Assembly: GCA_029098225.1 (NCBI GenBank)
Contig: JAQXNX010000011.1
Location: forward strand, 156,730-220,729
Direction: 5' to 3'
Source: Spirochaetales bacterium
GTDB taxonomy: Bacteria; Spirochaetota; Spirochaetia; Treponematales; Treponemataceae
Length of the DNA: 64,000 bases
Shown: positions 44,350 to 52,455 of the stretch, in pieces
Position numbering within the stretch: the stretch's first letter is position 1
Layout: every line of letters starts with the position of its first letter
Program-made: the position numbers and the translations under genes
Notes under the pieces: model-generated
The model's database searches: none
What the model was told of the DNA's origin: nothing
The model's input: only the letters and a program-made list of their open reading frames with translations

Positions 44350-45307
44350 TTACCGTATAACCTGAAATTTTTTCATAAATATCAAAATGCTCTAGATATG
44401 TATTCAAATTTAATAAATTACTAACTTTAAAATTAAGAAAAGCATCCAGTTGATAATATAAACCAGGTTTATACTTTTTGTCAATTTCATCATCCAAATC
44501 GTAATAATCAATTGTTACTGAATTTAATTCTTGAATTTGTAATTTTTCCATTGGCCGAAAAATTAAGCGTCTTTTATTTGTAAGTATTTCTATGCTCCAT
44601 CGTCCAGGTGCATCCCAATTTGCATGATAAGAGAACAAAGCCCCCATATCGGAAATTCCTGCTCCAGAATATATAGCCCCTCTTTTATGCCAAGGTAATT
44701 CACCAGCTATATATGAACTCATTTTTTTAGGATAACCACCTAAAAAAAATGCTAAATCAATAACATGAGAAGAATTAGCCAATAACCAAATATCCTTAAT
44801 TTCTTTAGAATGTTTTAAGCTTTCTATATCACTTCTCCATTCTGTAAATTCGAAAATAAATGATTTAACACCACCATCTTCTTTTATTATATTTTGAGCA
44901 GCTAAAGTTGAAGCATAAAACCTACGATTATAAGCTATAAAAACATTTGCGGATTTTTTTTCTGCTAAATATTGTATTTTTTTTAACTCCTCCTTAGACA
45001 TTGCTCCCGGTTTTTCCAATAAAATGCTTTTTACATCTTTGTTTAAAAGTAAGATGGCAGTTTCAGCCAAGGAATCAATACTAACAGCAATTATTGCAGT
45101 AAATCCTGAACAATCATTTTTTTCTAAATATTTAGAAATTCCGCCATCGAAAGCATCAATACCTGTTTTTTCATAAAATTTTAAACAATTATCTCTTGAC
45201 CTACCAACGACTACTGGTTTAATCCCCAAAGAAAGCAACACCTTACAGTGCTCTACTCCCATATAACCAGTGCCAACAAGCAATACTTTTCTTAAGTTAC
45301 TGGACAT
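44333..45307 (-). CDS. Gfo/Idh/MocA-family oxidoreductase
   Basis: A 324-residue sugar oxidoreductase with loop LLVGTGYMGVEHCKVLLSL and the LLEKPGAMSKEELKK motif whose EKP lysine is conserved in the family. IAYNRRFYAS gives the downstream part. It overlaps the next upstream oxidoreductase gene by 16 nt and ptmE by 17 nt, so the three are translated together. It is not close to the 38283/41320 pair. A role in remodelling legionaminate intermediates is likely but unproven. Confidence 0.85.
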   Translation of the reverse strand: MSSNLRKVLLVGTGYMGVEHCKVLLSLGIKPVVVGRSRDNCLKFYEKTGIDAFDGGISKYLEKNDCSGFTAIIAVSIDSLAETAILLLNKDVKSILLEKPGAMSKEELKKIQYLAEKKSANVFIAYNRRFYASTLAAQNIIKEDGGVKSFIFEFTEWRSDIESLKHSKEIKDIWLLANSSHVIDLAFFLGGYPKKMSSYIAGELPWHKRGAIYSGAGISDMGALFSYHANWDAPGRWSIEILTNKRRLIFRPMEKLQIQELNSVTIDYYDLDDEIDKKYKPGLYYQLDAFLNFKVSNLLNLNTYLEHFDIYEKISGYTVNENEK

Positions 45308-46236
45308 TCACATTTCTCCATACCATTAGATTTAAATAAATCTTTTATATATTTAAAAATTAATAAATGAGTTTTCATAGAACTTTCATAAGTTGGCAAC
45401 GAACAATCGTGTTCTTTTACTATTTTTTTAATTATTTTATCTGTTAATTGGCTTATATATGGTACTTCAAATTTTTCATTTGAACCATTCCATTTATTAT
45501 CTACATTAAAAAAAATTATTTTCTGTTCAGATTCATTAATTAAAATATTCTCGCAATCAGTTTCGATATTAATAGTAACTGGAGTATTTGAATTATCATA
45601 GCATTTTATTATAAAATCACAATTTCCACACTTCCCAATTATCATTCCATAAAATTCATAAAATCCTTTTCTTTTACTTTCTATTATAGGCCCTTGCAAA
45701 AAAGGAGCCATAATATCAATATTTTCCGAATTCGTTAGAAATTCAATCAAATCAAGAAAATGAACACAATTTGATCCAAAAGCCCAATCCCCGCCTGAAA
45801 TTATAATAGAATTAATATTTTGAGATTTCAATCTCTCTTTCAACATATTAAAAGAGTTGTATTCCCTTCTTGGACAATTTACCCATGCTTTTATGTTTCT
45901 TTTTTTAATTTCTTTTTCTACATATTCATAATCTTCTTCAAACTGAAACAAAAACTTTTCAAATATAATGTTAGAAACCTTTTTAGTATAAATTAATTCT
46001 TCAAATACATTTCTTCTCACATTAGACGTTGTTGCTATAATTACAACTGCTAATTCATCTGGTAAATCAGCTATATTAGTATAAAAGTTTATATTTTTGT
46101 ATTGAAATCTTAAATTTTCTATAATTTCTGTATTTAAATCTACACCATATATTTCATATTCATCTTTAAGATTTGTTAATGCCTGCAAATGTCTTATACC
46201 GAGACCACCAATACCAATCAAGCCAATTTTATACAT
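45292..46236 (-). CDS. Gfo/Idh/MocA-like oxidoreductase
   Basis: A protein of about 314 residues with the Rossmann loop IGLIGIGGLGIRHLQALT, VVIIATTSNVRRN, and an EKFLFQFEEDY block where EKP is normally found, so the proline of the family motif is replaced by Phe. The C-terminal domain has GGDWAFGSNCVHFLDLIEFL. The start is at the ATG at 46236 behind GGAGG; the longer frame begins with TTG. It follows legI. The missing proline suggests an altered active site, but the lysine is kept. Confidence 0.78.
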   Translation of the reverse strand: MYKIGLIGIGGLGIRHLQALTNLKDEYEIYGVDLNTEIIENLRFQYKNINFYTNIADLPDELAVVIIATTSNVRRNVFEELIYTKKVSNIIFEKFLFQFEEDYEYVEKEIKKRNIKAWVNCPRREYNSFNMLKERLKSQNINSIIISGGDWAFGSNCVHFLDLIEFLTNSENIDIMAPFLQGPIIESKRKGFYEFYGMIIGKCGNCDFIIKCYDNSNTPVTINIETDCENILINESEQKIIFFNVDNKWNGSNEKFEVPYISQLTDKIIKKIVKEHDCSLPTYESSMKTHLLIFKYIKDLFKSNGMEKCECPVT

Positions 46237-46252
46237 GAAAAAGAAACCTCCT

Positions 46253-47257
46253 TTATAACTCAATTATAGTATCTTCATAAAAATCTTTATTTGCTATTTT
46301 TCCAATAATTTCATTCCATTTCATTGGAGAAATTCCACTTCCAGGTCTTTTAGTAGTTATATTATCTTCAGTAAATAACTCTCCTTTTTTTATAGCATGT
46401 TTTGCAACAATACTTTTTCTAACGATTTTAATATTCTTTTGCTCTGCTTCAGAAGGCTGTTTAATACCATTTCCTAATGCTACTTCAACATTTCTTATGC
46501 CCTGCACCATCTTTTTTAATTCATCTGGTTCAAGACTGGCTTTATGATCTGGTCCTACCATATTTTTATCAAGAGTAAAATGTTTTTCTATAACAGTCGC
46601 GCCCATAGCAACTGCTGCAATAGGAATTTCGATTCCATTTGTATGATCTGAATAACCTACTTTATATCTAAATTCCTTCTGCAAAGTATGCAAAGCTTTA
46701 AGATTGACAGAGTCATAAGGGGCCGGATACTCTGTTGTACAGTGAAGAAGAGTTATATCTTCTGTTCCAAATTCTTTTAAGACATTAACAGCAGCATGAA
46801 CCTCTTCTAAAGTACACATTCCAGTAGACATAATTACTGATTCTTTTCTTTGCCCAATTTTACGTAAAAACGGAAAATTGGTAATCTCTCCAGAAGGGAT
46901 CTTCCAGGTTTTTAACCCAAGTGAGGCAAGAAAATCTATACTTTCTAAATCAAATGGCGTAGAAAGAAATATAATTCCCTTCTTATTGCAATACGATTGA
47001 AGTTCAATAAAATGTTCATGAGAAAGTTCCAGCTTTTGCAGCATATCTAACTGGCTTTCTGCACTATCAGTTGTTTTTTTCTGATACTCAGCTTTCTGAG
47101 CATTTTTTAAAACAAGATTTATACTGTTAAAAGTTTGAAATTTTATACAGTCGGCTCCAGCCCATACAGCCTTATCTACAAGCTGTTTAGCCAATTCAAA
47201 ATCCCCATTATGATTCACACCAGCTTCTGCAATTATATAAGTATGACTATTAACCAT
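46253..47257 (-). CDS. legI: N,N'-diacetyllegionaminate/neuraminate synthase
   Basis: Condenses a 6-deoxy diamino-mannose (or ManNAc) with phosphoenolpyruvate. About 334 residues: TYIIAEAGVNHNGDFELAK, CIKFQTFNS, IPSGEITNFPFLRKI, VGYSDHTNGIEI and EKHFTLDKNMVGPDH, followed by a SAF domain from RKSIVAKHAIKKGELFTEDN. It is of the NeuB/LegI type, unlike the PseI at 24233. Start set at the ATG at 47257 with AGGAA upstream. The legB and legC genes make legionaminic acid the favoured product. Confidence 0.88.
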   Translation of the reverse strand: MVNSHTYIIAEAGVNHNGDFELAKQLVDKAVWAGADCIKFQTFNSINLVLKNAQKAEYQKKTTDSAESQLDMLQKLELSHEHFIELQSYCNKKGIIFLSTPFDLESIDFLASLGLKTWKIPSGEITNFPFLRKIGQRKESVIMSTGMCTLEEVHAAVNVLKEFGTEDITLLHCTTEYPAPYDSVNLKALHTLQKEFRYKVGYSDHTNGIEIPIAAVAMGATVIEKHFTLDKNMVGPDHKASLEPDELKKMVQGIRNVEVALGNGIKQPSEAEQKNIKIVRKSIVAKHAIKKGELFTEDNITTKRPGSGISPMKWNEIIGKIANKDFYEDTIIEL

Positions 47258-47336
47258 CAAATTTAATTCCTGATACAATAATATCATAGAGATAATAAGT
47301 TATCAATAAACATATATTTTTTGTACTTAACAATAT

Positions 47337-47957
47337 CTAGCATTGCTTCAAGGAGGCTGGATTTCCAATATAAATACCGGCTTTTGTTATGTTTTTTGTG
47401 ACAACACTTCCCATACCAATAATAACATCATCAGCTATTGTAATTTCATCACGAATTATTGAACCAGCACCTATAAAAACATTATTCCCTATTTTGACTC
47501 CGCCACATATTATGCTTCCGCTTGCAACAAAAACATTATTTCCGAGTTCAGAATCATGCTCAATTATGCTACTTGTGTTTATGATGGAATTTAAACCTAA
47601 TTTACAACGATTAAGAACAACTTTATGAAAAATAGCACACCCATCACCAATAATAGAATTAGAAGAAACAATTGCTGTCGGAGCATAAATTGTTTTTTCA
47701 GAAAAAACAGAAAATTTTTCGATGATGGATTTTCTCAGTTCAAGATTTACTTTATCTGCATATACAACGGCATGATGTATCTCATATTCATTTGGAGAAT
47801 AGCTCTTCAAAACATCTTCATCAGTCCCCAAATATGGAATCGGCATTTTTTCATTAATTTTACAATCGCAATAACCAGCAAAGAGACTTATATCATCAAG
47901 CATTTCAAGCAAAGAAAGTGCGTGTCCGCCACCGCCAATCAGAATTACCTTTTTCAT
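47337..47957 (-). CDS. NeuD-family sugar O/N-acyltransferase
   Basis: A left-handed beta-helix acyltransferase of about 206 residues. The N-terminal Rossmann-like part is VILIGGGGHALSLLEML, and hexapeptide repeats run from SIIGDGCAIF to IGNPASLKQC. Its ATG overlaps the TGA of the formyltransferase gene as ATGA, fixing the start at 47957 and tying acylation to formylation. It is a paralogue of the LegH-like protein at 49557 and probably acts on another hydroxyl or amine. Confidence 0.85.
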   Translation of the reverse strand: MKKVILIGGGGHALSLLEMLDDISLFAGYCDCKINEKMPIPYLGTDEDVLKSYSPNEYEIHHAVVYADKVNLELRKSIIEKFSVFSEKTIYAPTAIVSSNSIIGDGCAIFHKVVLNRCKLGLNSIINTSSIIEHDSELGNNVFVASGSIICGGVKIGNNVFIGAGSIIRDEITIADDVIIGMGSVVTKNITKAGIYIGNPASLKQC

Positions 47958-48802
47958 GCTTCTTCCCATTCCGTTATTCGAATAAAACCATCACAACTCT
48001 TAACAACGAGAGAATTATCATAGCATTTTGCAACAAGAGTGCCGTATTCGACATCTTTTCCAAGCGGAAAATCTTTCAGAACCATGCTTCTCCAAACACG
48101 GTATTTTCTACCATTCAATTCTGCAAAAGCTCCTGGATACGGATGCGAAATTGCACGAATTTTATCATAGATTGATTTAGAACTTCTATTCCAGTCAATC
48201 AAAGAATCTCTTTCACCTCGTAGACGGCGGAAATTACCTTGTGACAAATCCTGAGTTCTACCTTTCAAAAGCCCTTGTCTCAATAATGGAAAATAAGCTC
48301 TCATTATGCTGTATGTTGCTTCATCAACCTTATCAAGAATATTATTTATATAATCACTTTCTTCTATTTTTATTTGTTCTTGGGCAAGAATCTCACCACC
48401 ATCAGGATAATCAGAATATTTTAACATTGTAAGAGCTGTTTCTGTATATCCGTCTTCAATCTGCCATGCAAGAACACTTCTGCCCCTATCATTCGGAAGT
48501 TTTGCAGGATGAAAACCTATCACTCCCATTTTAGGAACTGATAATAACTCAGCCGGAATAATTTCAGACCAGCCAGCTACAAAAATTACATCAGGTTCTA
48601 TATTTTTGATTCGCTGGATAAGATTCTTCACGCTACCCGTTTTTAATATAAATTCATCATTCTCAAAAGGAACGAACCTAGCCCCCTTAAAGTCGTCTGC
48701 ATAAGTAATTGTAAGACATAAATTTACAAACTTATTATTTTTCAAATAATCATAAACAATTTTGCCATTCGTAAGACCGCCAATAAAAACTGCATTTATC
48801 AT
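47954..48802 (-). CDS. Formyltransferase-fold protein acting on amino-sugars
   Basis: A 282-residue protein related to methionyl-tRNA and sugar N-formyltransferases. GFHPAKLPNDRGRSVLAW holds His98 and DYPDGGEIL holds Asp134, matching the His and Asp of the catalytic N-H-D triad. The usual Asn two residues before the His is Gly96. N10-formyl-tetrahydrofolate is the likely donor. It begins 5 nt after the PIG-L deacetylase stop, so free amines made by that enzyme could be formylated here. Start at 48802 by its AGAGG site. Confidence 0.78.
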   Translation of the reverse strand: MINAVFIGGLTNGKIVYDYLKNNKFVNLCLTITYADDFKGARFVPFENDEFILKTGSVKNLIQRIKNIEPDVIFVAGWSEIIPAELLSVPKMGVIGFHPAKLPNDRGRSVLAWQIEDGYTETALTMLKYSDYPDGGEILAQEQIKIEESDYINNILDKVDEATYSIMRAYFPLLRQGLLKGRTQDLSQGNFRRLRGERDSLIDWNRSSKSIYDKIRAISHPYPGAFAELNGRKYRVWRSMVLKDFPLGKDVEYGTLVAKCYDNSLVVKSCDGFIRITEWEEA

Positions 48803-48806
48803 AACA

Positions 48807-49454
48807 TTACCTCTCAATCGCCTTCACAAGCATAAACGCTTCGGCATATTCACAACCTGCTTGCGAACCTCTGTAACGGTTCAAGGCTGTCATTGTACTT
48901 TCATTTCTAGTTTGAGGATAAGGCAACATCTCTGATTCGTAAGTTTTGAGAATATCAAGTTTTTTTTCATAATATTCTGAAACATCAACAAAATAGTTTG
49001 GAATGAATGTGTCTTCTGGCAAAGAGAGCGTAAAATCAGTTTCAGAAATAACTTCCATCATTAATATTTTTTCAATAAATGGATAACGAAAGGATTTTGT
49101 ACAGGCAAGCACTGCATTAAAAATCTGTTTATGGTCTGAATGAACATCTGAGCGGTTTGGCATGTATAAAATCTGTGGTTTTATTTCCGAAAAAACTGCA
49201 GAAATTTTTGGAATAATACTATTAAGAGATAAATCTGCAAGATCTAATTCTGGCAAATTTAATTCAAAACTTCCAGTAAATTCATATTTATTGGAAACAG
49301 AATTTATCAATTTGCTCTGTTCTGCATTGCCTCCCGTAACAAACACACAATAAACTTTATCGCCATTTGAAAGATGTTTTAAGATTGTTCCGCCACAACC
49401 CAGAGTTTCGTCATCAGGATGTACAGCTATTACACATACAATTTTATTTTCCAT
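48807..49454 (-). CDS. PIG-L/LmbE-family N-deacetylase
   Basis: A 215-residue zinc deacetylase. VHPDDETLGCGG (residues 11-22) supplies His, Asp and Asp, and RSDVHSDHKQIF supplies the second His motif. The family removes N-acetyl groups from GlcNAc derivatives and related amino-sugars. GAGGAG precedes the ATG. It lies just after the LegH-like gene and before the formyltransferase, suggesting an order of de-N-acetylation then formylation on the nonulosonic acid or its precursor. Confidence 0.88.
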   Translation of the reverse strand: MENKIVCVIAVHPDDETLGCGGTILKHLSNGDKVYCVFVTGGNAEQSKLINSVSNKYEFTGSFELNLPELDLADLSLNSIIPKISAVFSEIKPQILYMPNRSDVHSDHKQIFNAVLACTKSFRYPFIEKILMMEVISETDFTLSLPEDTFIPNYFVDVSEYYEKKLDILKTYESEMLPYPQTRNESTMTALNRYRGSQAGCEYAEAFMLVKAIER

Positions 49455-49478
49455 AAGCTCCTCACGCAGCCTTAGCCA

Positions 49479-49535
49479 ATTGTTGAGGGCAATGTAAAAT
49501 ACACACTATACTAGTGTACTTTTCTCCCCAACAAT
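49479..49535. repeat. Nested palindrome at the 3' end of the legH-like gene
   Basis: ATTGTTGAGGG (49479-49489) pairs with CCCCAACAAT (49526-49535), with one unpaired base. Inside, ACACTA and TAGTGT (49503-49517) pair around a 3-nt loop. It lies in the 102-bp gap between the LegH-like stop and the PIG-L start. No U-run follows, so it is not a clear terminator. Confidence 0.55.
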
Positions 49536-49556
49536 ACAAATATATAGTATTATTTT

Positions 49557-50180
49557 TCATTTTTGCTGGTACTCCATATGCTTTTGAATTACCCTTATAT
49601 CTTTTACTACAACGCTTCCAACTCCAAGCAAAACATTGCTTCCAATTGTAATACCTTGAATTATGGAACTACCAGTTCCAACATGAGTATTATCTCCAAC
49701 TTTTACGCAGCCGCTTAAAGTACAACCAGATGCTATATGAAAATTTTTCTCAATCTTACAACCATGTTCCACAATAGAACCAAAATTTATAATTGTGTTC
49801 TCCCCTATTTGAGCTTCTGTATTTATCACTGCTTTTTGAAGAACTTGCACACCTTTAAAAATTCTTGCCCGTTTAGATATTTTTGCAGAATGATGTATTA
49901 CAGTCTTAAAGGTATAACCTTTATTTTTAAAAGATGTATATATTTTTTCTCTTAAGGCAAGACTTCTTATTGAACCAATTCCATTAACAAGTTCTATTTC
50001 TTCTGGAGAATATTTTAAAACTTCATTATCATCGCCAATAACTGGAATCCCATAAATTATTGTTCCCTTTGGAACAGATTTATCTGCAAGACCGAGCACT
50101 TTTTCGCCTTGTTCCAATAGTATGTTCAGTAATACCTTTGCATGATCTCCAGCACCAATAATGATAAGAGGCTTATTCAT
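49557..50180 (-). CDS. legH: LegH/NeuD-like acetyltransferase with altered C-terminus
   Basis: Proposed N-acetyltransferase of the legionaminate pathway, 207 residues with hexapeptide repeats (IGENTIINFGSIVEHGCKIE, GSNVLLGVGSVVVKDI). After VVVKDI the frame gives RVIQKHMEYQQK and stops. Reading one base over from about 49595 gives GNSKAYGVPAK, the normal NeuD ending, and then stays open to a TGA at 49462 that overlaps the PIG-L ribosome site. A one-base loss near the run ACCCTTAT would explain this. Core repeats are intact, so activity may persist. Confidence 0.8.
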   Translation of the reverse strand: MNKPLIIIGAGDHAKVLLNILLEQGEKVLGLADKSVPKGTIIYGIPVIGDDNEVLKYSPEEIELVNGIGSIRSLALREKIYTSFKNKGYTFKTVIHHSAKISKRARIFKGVQVLQKAVINTEAQIGENTIINFGSIVEHGCKIEKNFHIASGCTLSGCVKVGDNTHVGTGSSIIQGITIGSNVLLGVGSVVVKDIRVIQKHMEYQQK

Positions 50181-51293
50181 TTATATCACCTCACGTAATA
50201 TTTTTAATATCTTTAGAGATGCATTACCATTTCCCCAATAATCTGATTTTATTGATAAATTTCCAGATAATGCTATATCTATTGATTTTTTAATTTCTTT
50301 TTCAGAAGATTCACTTTGAATTATATTTTTACATCGATATCGACCTTTTTGTCTTTGTCCTATATTTACAGTTGGTACTCCTAAATAAGGAGTTTCAAGA
50401 ATTCCACTACTTGAATTTCCTATAACAAAGGAGACCTGCTTCATAAAACTAAAATAACGTTTTTGACCTAAAGATGGAACAATAATAAACTGATTTAGAT
50501 TATCTTTCACAGCTTGTTTCATATAATCATTTATTTCTTTTCCACCTAAGTCCACATTTGCTTTTGTAATTACAATCTGATAATCTGACAAAGACTCTTT
50601 CATTGCAACAAAAAGATTCTTTGCCATCTGTACGTTATATTCAGATGTTTGTTTTGTCTCCGAATGAAGTGTACATAAAGCCCATTTTTTATTTATATCG
50701 AGTCCTAGATTATTTGCAAGTTCTTCTCGTGTCATCATTTGAGTTCTATTAAAGAAATCCAATGAAGTGCTGCCAGTTACAAAAATGTTCTTATCTTGCC
50801 CCCTCATGCGGCGAATATTCTTTGCACAGTCTTCAGTAATTGGAAAATGATATGTAGCAAGCATTGTAACGGCGTTTCGTACACCGTCATCAAGAGCTCC
50901 TTCCGTAACATCGCCACCAGAAAGATGAGCAATTGGAATTTGCATCATAAATGCTGTTGAACAAATTGGAAGAAGTTCATAGCGATCTCCTAAAACTACC
51001 ATCACATCTGGATCTAACTCTGAAAGAACATTAGAAAATTTTGAACCATATCTTGCCATTGTCTGACAAATAGATTTAGAACTTGAATTATCAAGATTTA
51101 CATCTATTTTTGAAGTGATAGGAATACCATCTGCTTTTATCTGCTCTATAGTATGCCCCTGAGTTTTATCAAGATGCGCACCAGTTACAATTACCTGCAA
51201 TTCTAAAGAGGAATCAGATTGAATATCTTTCATAAGCCACTTTAGATAACCATATTCGGCACGAGTAGCTGTTACAACACAAATCTTCTTCAT
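50181..51293 (-). CDS. legG: Hydrolysing UDP/GDP-sugar 2-epimerase
   Basis: Converts the nucleotide-linked diacetamido sugar to the free 2-epimer with loss of nucleotide, the step before LegI. About 370 residues of the NeuC/LegG type: VVTATRAEYGYLKWLM, VVLGDRYELLP, HLSGGDVTEGALDDGVRNAV, FVTGSTSLD and IGNSSSGILETPYLGVP with the UDP-contacting serines. Start at 51293, one nucleotide past the stop of legC. The adjacent legB and legC favour LegG over NeuC. Confidence 0.88.
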   Translation of the reverse strand: MKKICVVTATRAEYGYLKWLMKDIQSDSSLELQVIVTGAHLDKTQGHTIEQIKADGIPITSKIDVNLDNSSSKSICQTMARYGSKFSNVLSELDPDVMVVLGDRYELLPICSTAFMMQIPIAHLSGGDVTEGALDDGVRNAVTMLATYHFPITEDCAKNIRRMRGQDKNIFVTGSTSLDFFNRTQMMTREELANNLGLDINKKWALCTLHSETKQTSEYNVQMAKNLFVAMKESLSDYQIVITKANVDLGGKEINDYMKQAVKDNLNQFIIVPSLGQKRYFSFMKQVSFVIGNSSSGILETPYLGVPTVNIGQRQKGRYRCKNIIQSESSEKEIKKSIDIALSGNLSIKSDYWGNGNASLKILKILREVI

Positions 51294-51294
51294 A

Positions 51295-52446
51295 CTATCT
51301 TTTCTGGGCATATCCACTAGGAATATTAACAACTCTATCTGCAAACATTTCTGCTATAGATAAGTCACCACATTGACAATTCTTGAACATAGGAAGTCTG
51401 TTCATCAACTCCCAGATTGGACGAGTTTGAACTCCAGTTTCATTTGATTCTTCAAGAAATTTTATCTGTGCTTCTTTATTAGGAAGCAAAATTGCATTTA
51501 ACCAAAAATTGGATTTACAATCCTTTGGTTCATCAAAGAATTTAATTTCACTTCCAGCAAAGAAATCTTTATAAGCCATAGCGGTCTTTCGTTTATTCTT
51601 AAGAACTTTTTCGATATTTTCCATCTGTGCACAACCAAGAGCTGCGTTGATATTTGGCATACGGTAGTTATACCCAATTGCATCATGTTTAAATTCCCAG
51701 CGATGAGGAATTTTTGCCTGCGTGGTAAGGTGCTTTGCCTTTTCTCCAAGTTCCTTGTCTGTAAAAAGGAGCATACCACCACCGCCAGTTGTAATAGTTT
51801 TGTTACCATTAAAACTGAGGGCAGCAACTTTACCAAACAAGCCTGTATGCTTACCTTTGTAAAAACTACCAATACTTTCTGCAGCATCTTCTACAAGTAC
51901 AAGTTTCCATTCTTCGCAGAGTTTTACAAAGTCATCAAGATGAACGGGGTGTCCAAATGTATGCATTGGGACGACTGCAGAAATTTTTCTTCCAGTATTT
52001 TTGTTATAGTATCCGTCAGCTTTTATTTCTGCATTATCTTCAAGCCATTTTCGAACAGCCGCAGGAGAAAGCCCCATTGTATCTTCGTCAACATCACAAA
52101 AGACAGGAACAGCATTTAAATAGCTGATTGCATTTGCAGTTGCAATAAATGTAAGTGGCTGAGTAATAACCTCTTCGCCTTGTTTTACTCCGCTGAGTAA
52201 AAGACTCATATAAAGAGCATTTGTTCCATTTACACAAACAACTGCACGAGCAGCGCCTGTATAATCTGCAACCATCTGTTCCATGCGGTCTACATATTGT
52301 CCAACACTTGAAACAAAGGTTGTATCAATACAATCGTTCAAATATTTTTTTTCGTTTCCTAAGAATACAGGAGCGTGTAATGGAATATGGTCGCCATATT
52401 CTGGATAAAGTGATTTTATAAAGTGAACAGCATCTGTATTTTTCAT
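51295..52446 (-). CDS. legC: LegC-family nucleotide-sugar aminotransferase
   Basis: PLP aminotransferase on the 4-keto product of LegB. 383 residues: the N-terminal block DAVHFIKSLYP and PLHAPVFLGNEKKYL is a LegC hallmark, the PLP lysine is in SFNGNKTITTGGGG, and GYNYRMPNINAALG follows. It starts 9 nt after legB. The PLP lysine and the N-terminal signature place it apart from the PseC, WecE and FdtB-like homologues in the window. Confidence 0.9.
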   Translation of the reverse strand: MKNTDAVHFIKSLYPEYGDHIPLHAPVFLGNEKKYLNDCIDTTFVSSVGQYVDRMEQMVADYTGAARAVVCVNGTNALYMSLLLSGVKQGEEVITQPLTFIATANAISYLNAVPVFCDVDEDTMGLSPAAVRKWLEDNAEIKADGYYNKNTGRKISAVVPMHTFGHPVHLDDFVKLCEEWKLVLVEDAAESIGSFYKGKHTGLFGKVAALSFNGNKTITTGGGGMLLFTDKELGEKAKHLTTQAKIPHRWEFKHDAIGYNYRMPNINAALGCAQMENIEKVLKNKRKTAMAYKDFFAGSEIKFFDEPKDCKSNFWLNAILLPNKEAQIKFLEESNETGVQTRPIWELMNRLPMFKNCQCGDLSIAEMFADRVVNIPSGYAQKR

Positions 52447-52455
52447 TTTTCAACC

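Noticed and set aside
51685..52119. Plus-strand open frame of 144 codons opposite legC
   Set aside because: Antisense shadow with no start signal; legC motifs are continuous in the minus frame.
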